DNA of 7,425 nt. Origin: Mailhella sp. (GTDB lineage: Bacteria; Desulfobacterota; Desulfovibrionia; Desulfovibrionales; Desulfovibrionaceae). A program made the position numbers and the translations under genes. Numbering within the stretch: position 1 is the stretch's first letter; each line of letters begins with the position of its first letter. The stretch lies in contig JAHHTE010000099.1 in NCBI GenBank assembly GCA_020024815.1, forward strand, positions 1 to 7,425. The letters are read 5' to 3'. Shown piece after piece: positions 5,768 to 7,425 of this stretch. A model generated the notes under the pieces. The model searched no databases and was not told the DNA's origin. It saw only the letters and a list, made by a program, of their open reading frames with translations.

Positions 5768-7425
5768 ATGAAAATTGCAGTTATTGGCACATCAAATAGT
5801 ATACGTATTCAAGGCTATTTTCCAATTTATCAAGCTCTTGAATACCCCAATATAGTAGATAATCTTTCTATTGGTGGGTCAAATTGCCAACTTATTCCTT
5901 TTCACATTGAAAAATATGGTATTTTTAAAAACTATGATTTTCTTATTACAGATTGTAGCGTTAATGATAATGATTACTTAATAAAAAAAGTTCGTACTGC
6001 TGATTGGTTGTATAATGAACTTTATACAATTATGTCCATGATTAAGGAATCACCTATCAAACATTTACACCTTATTTTTCCCTATAATGATCCTGATGAT
6101 ACTTACAGAAAAATACATATACAAGTATGTGAAGAACTTGCAATTCCTTATATTGATATACTAAGCATTATCAAAAGCACTCCTCCTCACCCAGATCATG
6201 AACTTTTTTTTGATGCACAACATGTAAATTATTATTATGCAAAATTATTAGGTTATCTTGTATATAAAATAAAAAATATTATTTTTAATGATAATGCACC
6301 TAAAAATTTATCAAATATTTATAAAAATAAAATTTATAACAATATTAATCTAACAGAAGAAATTCTACAAGAATTTCCTTATAAAATTAAAGGATCATCT
6401 CTCAAAACAGAAAAATTTATTTCATTAAAAAAAAATGAAATGATTTTTATTGATAATCTTCCACGATTAAATCTGGAAAGTTTATATTTCTATACGAATG
6501 TTGAAGCAAGTTATTTTCATTTATCATCAGAATTAGCCATTGGTAATTATAGCCTTAATTATTACGAAGGAAATTACTTTTATTTTCGACCAATTGCCAA
6601 TAGTTATTTTCCTATCCAAAAATTTCTAAAACTACAAGTTGGACTATCTAAAGAATGTAAAACAATATTATATGAATTTAGTATTAATCCAAATCCTGAT
6701 ACTAAACCTGAACTTCTACTTAATACTATACAAGTTTCAAAAGAAATTAATCCTCCCTTAACATGGCAAGAAAAAAATATCATTTCAAAAAATTCACAAC
6801 AAATTGAAATTTATAAAAAAATTTTCCATTTTGTCAATAATATTAATAAAACCACAAATAACTCATTACAATTACCTGATGATTTTATTTTCCTGACCGC
6901 TATGCTATACCCTCAAAATACTAATTTAAGAAAATTATTCTTACGCACAATAAAAACAACGAATAACCCTTTTTATCTCTATCATTATGTTAAATTATAT
7001 CTTATTCCACGAAAAAAATATTTAATTGCAGTGCATTTACTTGAAAAAGCAATTAATCTTATGCCAATACCATCTCTAATCGTAGAATTAACTAATATTT
7101 ATATTATAAAAAAACGATTTGCAAAAGCTATAAAACTTATTGAAGCACACTTAAAAACAAATCAGATAATATACTATCGACAACTTTGTTTATTACATGC
7201 CAAACTCGGTAATAAAGAAAAATTTCACGTAAACGCAATGCAACTTTTAGAATTCAATAAGCATTTAAGTATATTATTTTTTCTTGCAGAACTATATATA
7301 GAATTAAATGAAAAAATAAAAGCAAAGTATATATTAGCCATAGCAGTAAATGATCCAAGAAATTTCCAAAGTCAAATAAATATAGATAAAATAAATCTTT
7401 TATTAAATAAAATAAAAAACATGTC
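5768..7425 (+). CDS. SGNH-hydrolase-like protein with beta-rich middle and TPR-like tail (3' end outside window)
   Basis: The frame is open for 552 codons and has no stop before the window ends. An in-frame TAA at 5762-5764 lies just upstream of the ATG, and AAGGA at 5752-5756 is a ribosome site at a rather long spacing of 11. Residues 1-170 look like an SGNH/GDSL-type esterase or acetyltransferase fold. MKIAVIGTSNS has the candidate nucleophile S9 in GTS, SIGGSN at 34-39 resembles the glycine block, ITDCSVND at 60-67 resembles the Asn block, and DAQH at 149-152 matches the DxxH block. Residues about 200-330 are rich in aromatic and beta-prone residues (SLYFYTNVEASYFHL, 238-252) and may form a beta-sandwich. 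Residues about 370-552 are helical and TPR-like (ELTNIYIIKKRFAKAIKLI, 440-458). No signal peptide or membrane segment is seen, so it is probably cytoplasmic. From memory, similar N-termini occur near polysaccharide or glycan genes, suggesting sugar deacylation or acylation; this is inference. Base composition is more A+T-rich than its neighbours. I cannot name the family. Confidence 0.85.
   Translation, partial: MKIAVIGTSNSIRIQGYFPIYQALEYPNIVDNLSIGGSNCQLIPFHIEKYGIFKNYDFLITDCSVNDNDYLIKKVRTADWLYNELYTIMSMIKESPIKHLHLIFPYNDPDDTYRKIHIQVCEELAIPYIDILSIIKSTPPHPDHELFFDAQHVNYYYAKLLGYLVYKIKNIIFNDNAPKNLSNIYKNKIYNNINLTEEILQEFPYKIKGSSLKTEKFISLKKNEMIFIDNLPRLNLESLYFYTNVEASYFHLSSELAIGNYSLNYYEGNYFYFRPIANSYFPIQKFLKLQVGLSKECKTILYEFSINPNPDTKPELLLNTIQVSKEINPPLTWQEKNIISKNSQQIEIYKKIFHFVNNINKTTNNSLQLPDDFIFLTAMLYPQNTNLRKLFLRTIKTTNNPFYLYHYVKLYLIPRKKYLIAVHLLEKAINLMPIPSLIVELTNIYIIKKRFAKAIKLIEAHLKTNQIIYYRQLCLLHAKLGNKEKFHVNAMQLLEFNKHLSILFFLAELYIELNEKIKAKYILAIAVNDPRNFQSQINIDKINLLLNKIKNM

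Overview
This window is A+T-rich bacterial DNA, read entirely on the + strand. It carries five complete genes and a sixth that runs off the right-hand edge. The protein sequences, above all the HU protein and the RlmM-like methyltransferase, look proteobacterial. The closest fit from memory is a low-G+C member of the Desulfovibrionales, such as a Lawsonia-like or host-associated relative. That placement is inference without a database search.

Layout. Positions 1-56 hold a strong hairpin whose left arm is partly duplicated, probably the end of an upstream unit. A FtsJ/RlmM-type 2'-O-methyltransferase follows (103-1062). Next is a separate HU gene (1115-1390) with its own candidate promoter and a textbook intrinsic terminator (1415-1441). 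After a short promoter region come dapB (1519-2304), nadE (2318-3835) and a fadD-type acyl-CoA ligase (3884-5623). Spacings of 13 and 48 bases suggest one transcript, closed by a hairpin at 5639-5670. Downstream, an even more A+T-rich open frame starts at 5768 and is still open at 7425. It reads as an SGNH-hydrolase-like domain, a beta-rich middle and a TPR-like helical tail.

How the genes fit together. Most of the window is housekeeping: rRNA-type methylation, nucleoid architecture, lysine/diaminopimelate synthesis, NAD synthesis and fatty-acid activation. The dapB-nadE pair links a nicotinamide-cofactor-dependent reductase to the last step of NAD synthesis, but this may only be shared housekeeping transcription.

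Two things stand out. NadE has the two-domain architecture of glutamine-dependent NAD synthetase, but its amidase domain has visibly lost the Glu, Lys and Cys catalytic positions and is shortened, while the synthetase domain is intact. It is therefore probably ammonia-dependent or supplied by a partner. The second is the multidomain SGNH/TPR protein at the right edge, whose family I cannot name and which differs in base composition from its neighbours. No tRNA, rRNA, CRISPR array, insertion sequence or integrase is visible, and no gene-free stretch exceeds 300 bases.
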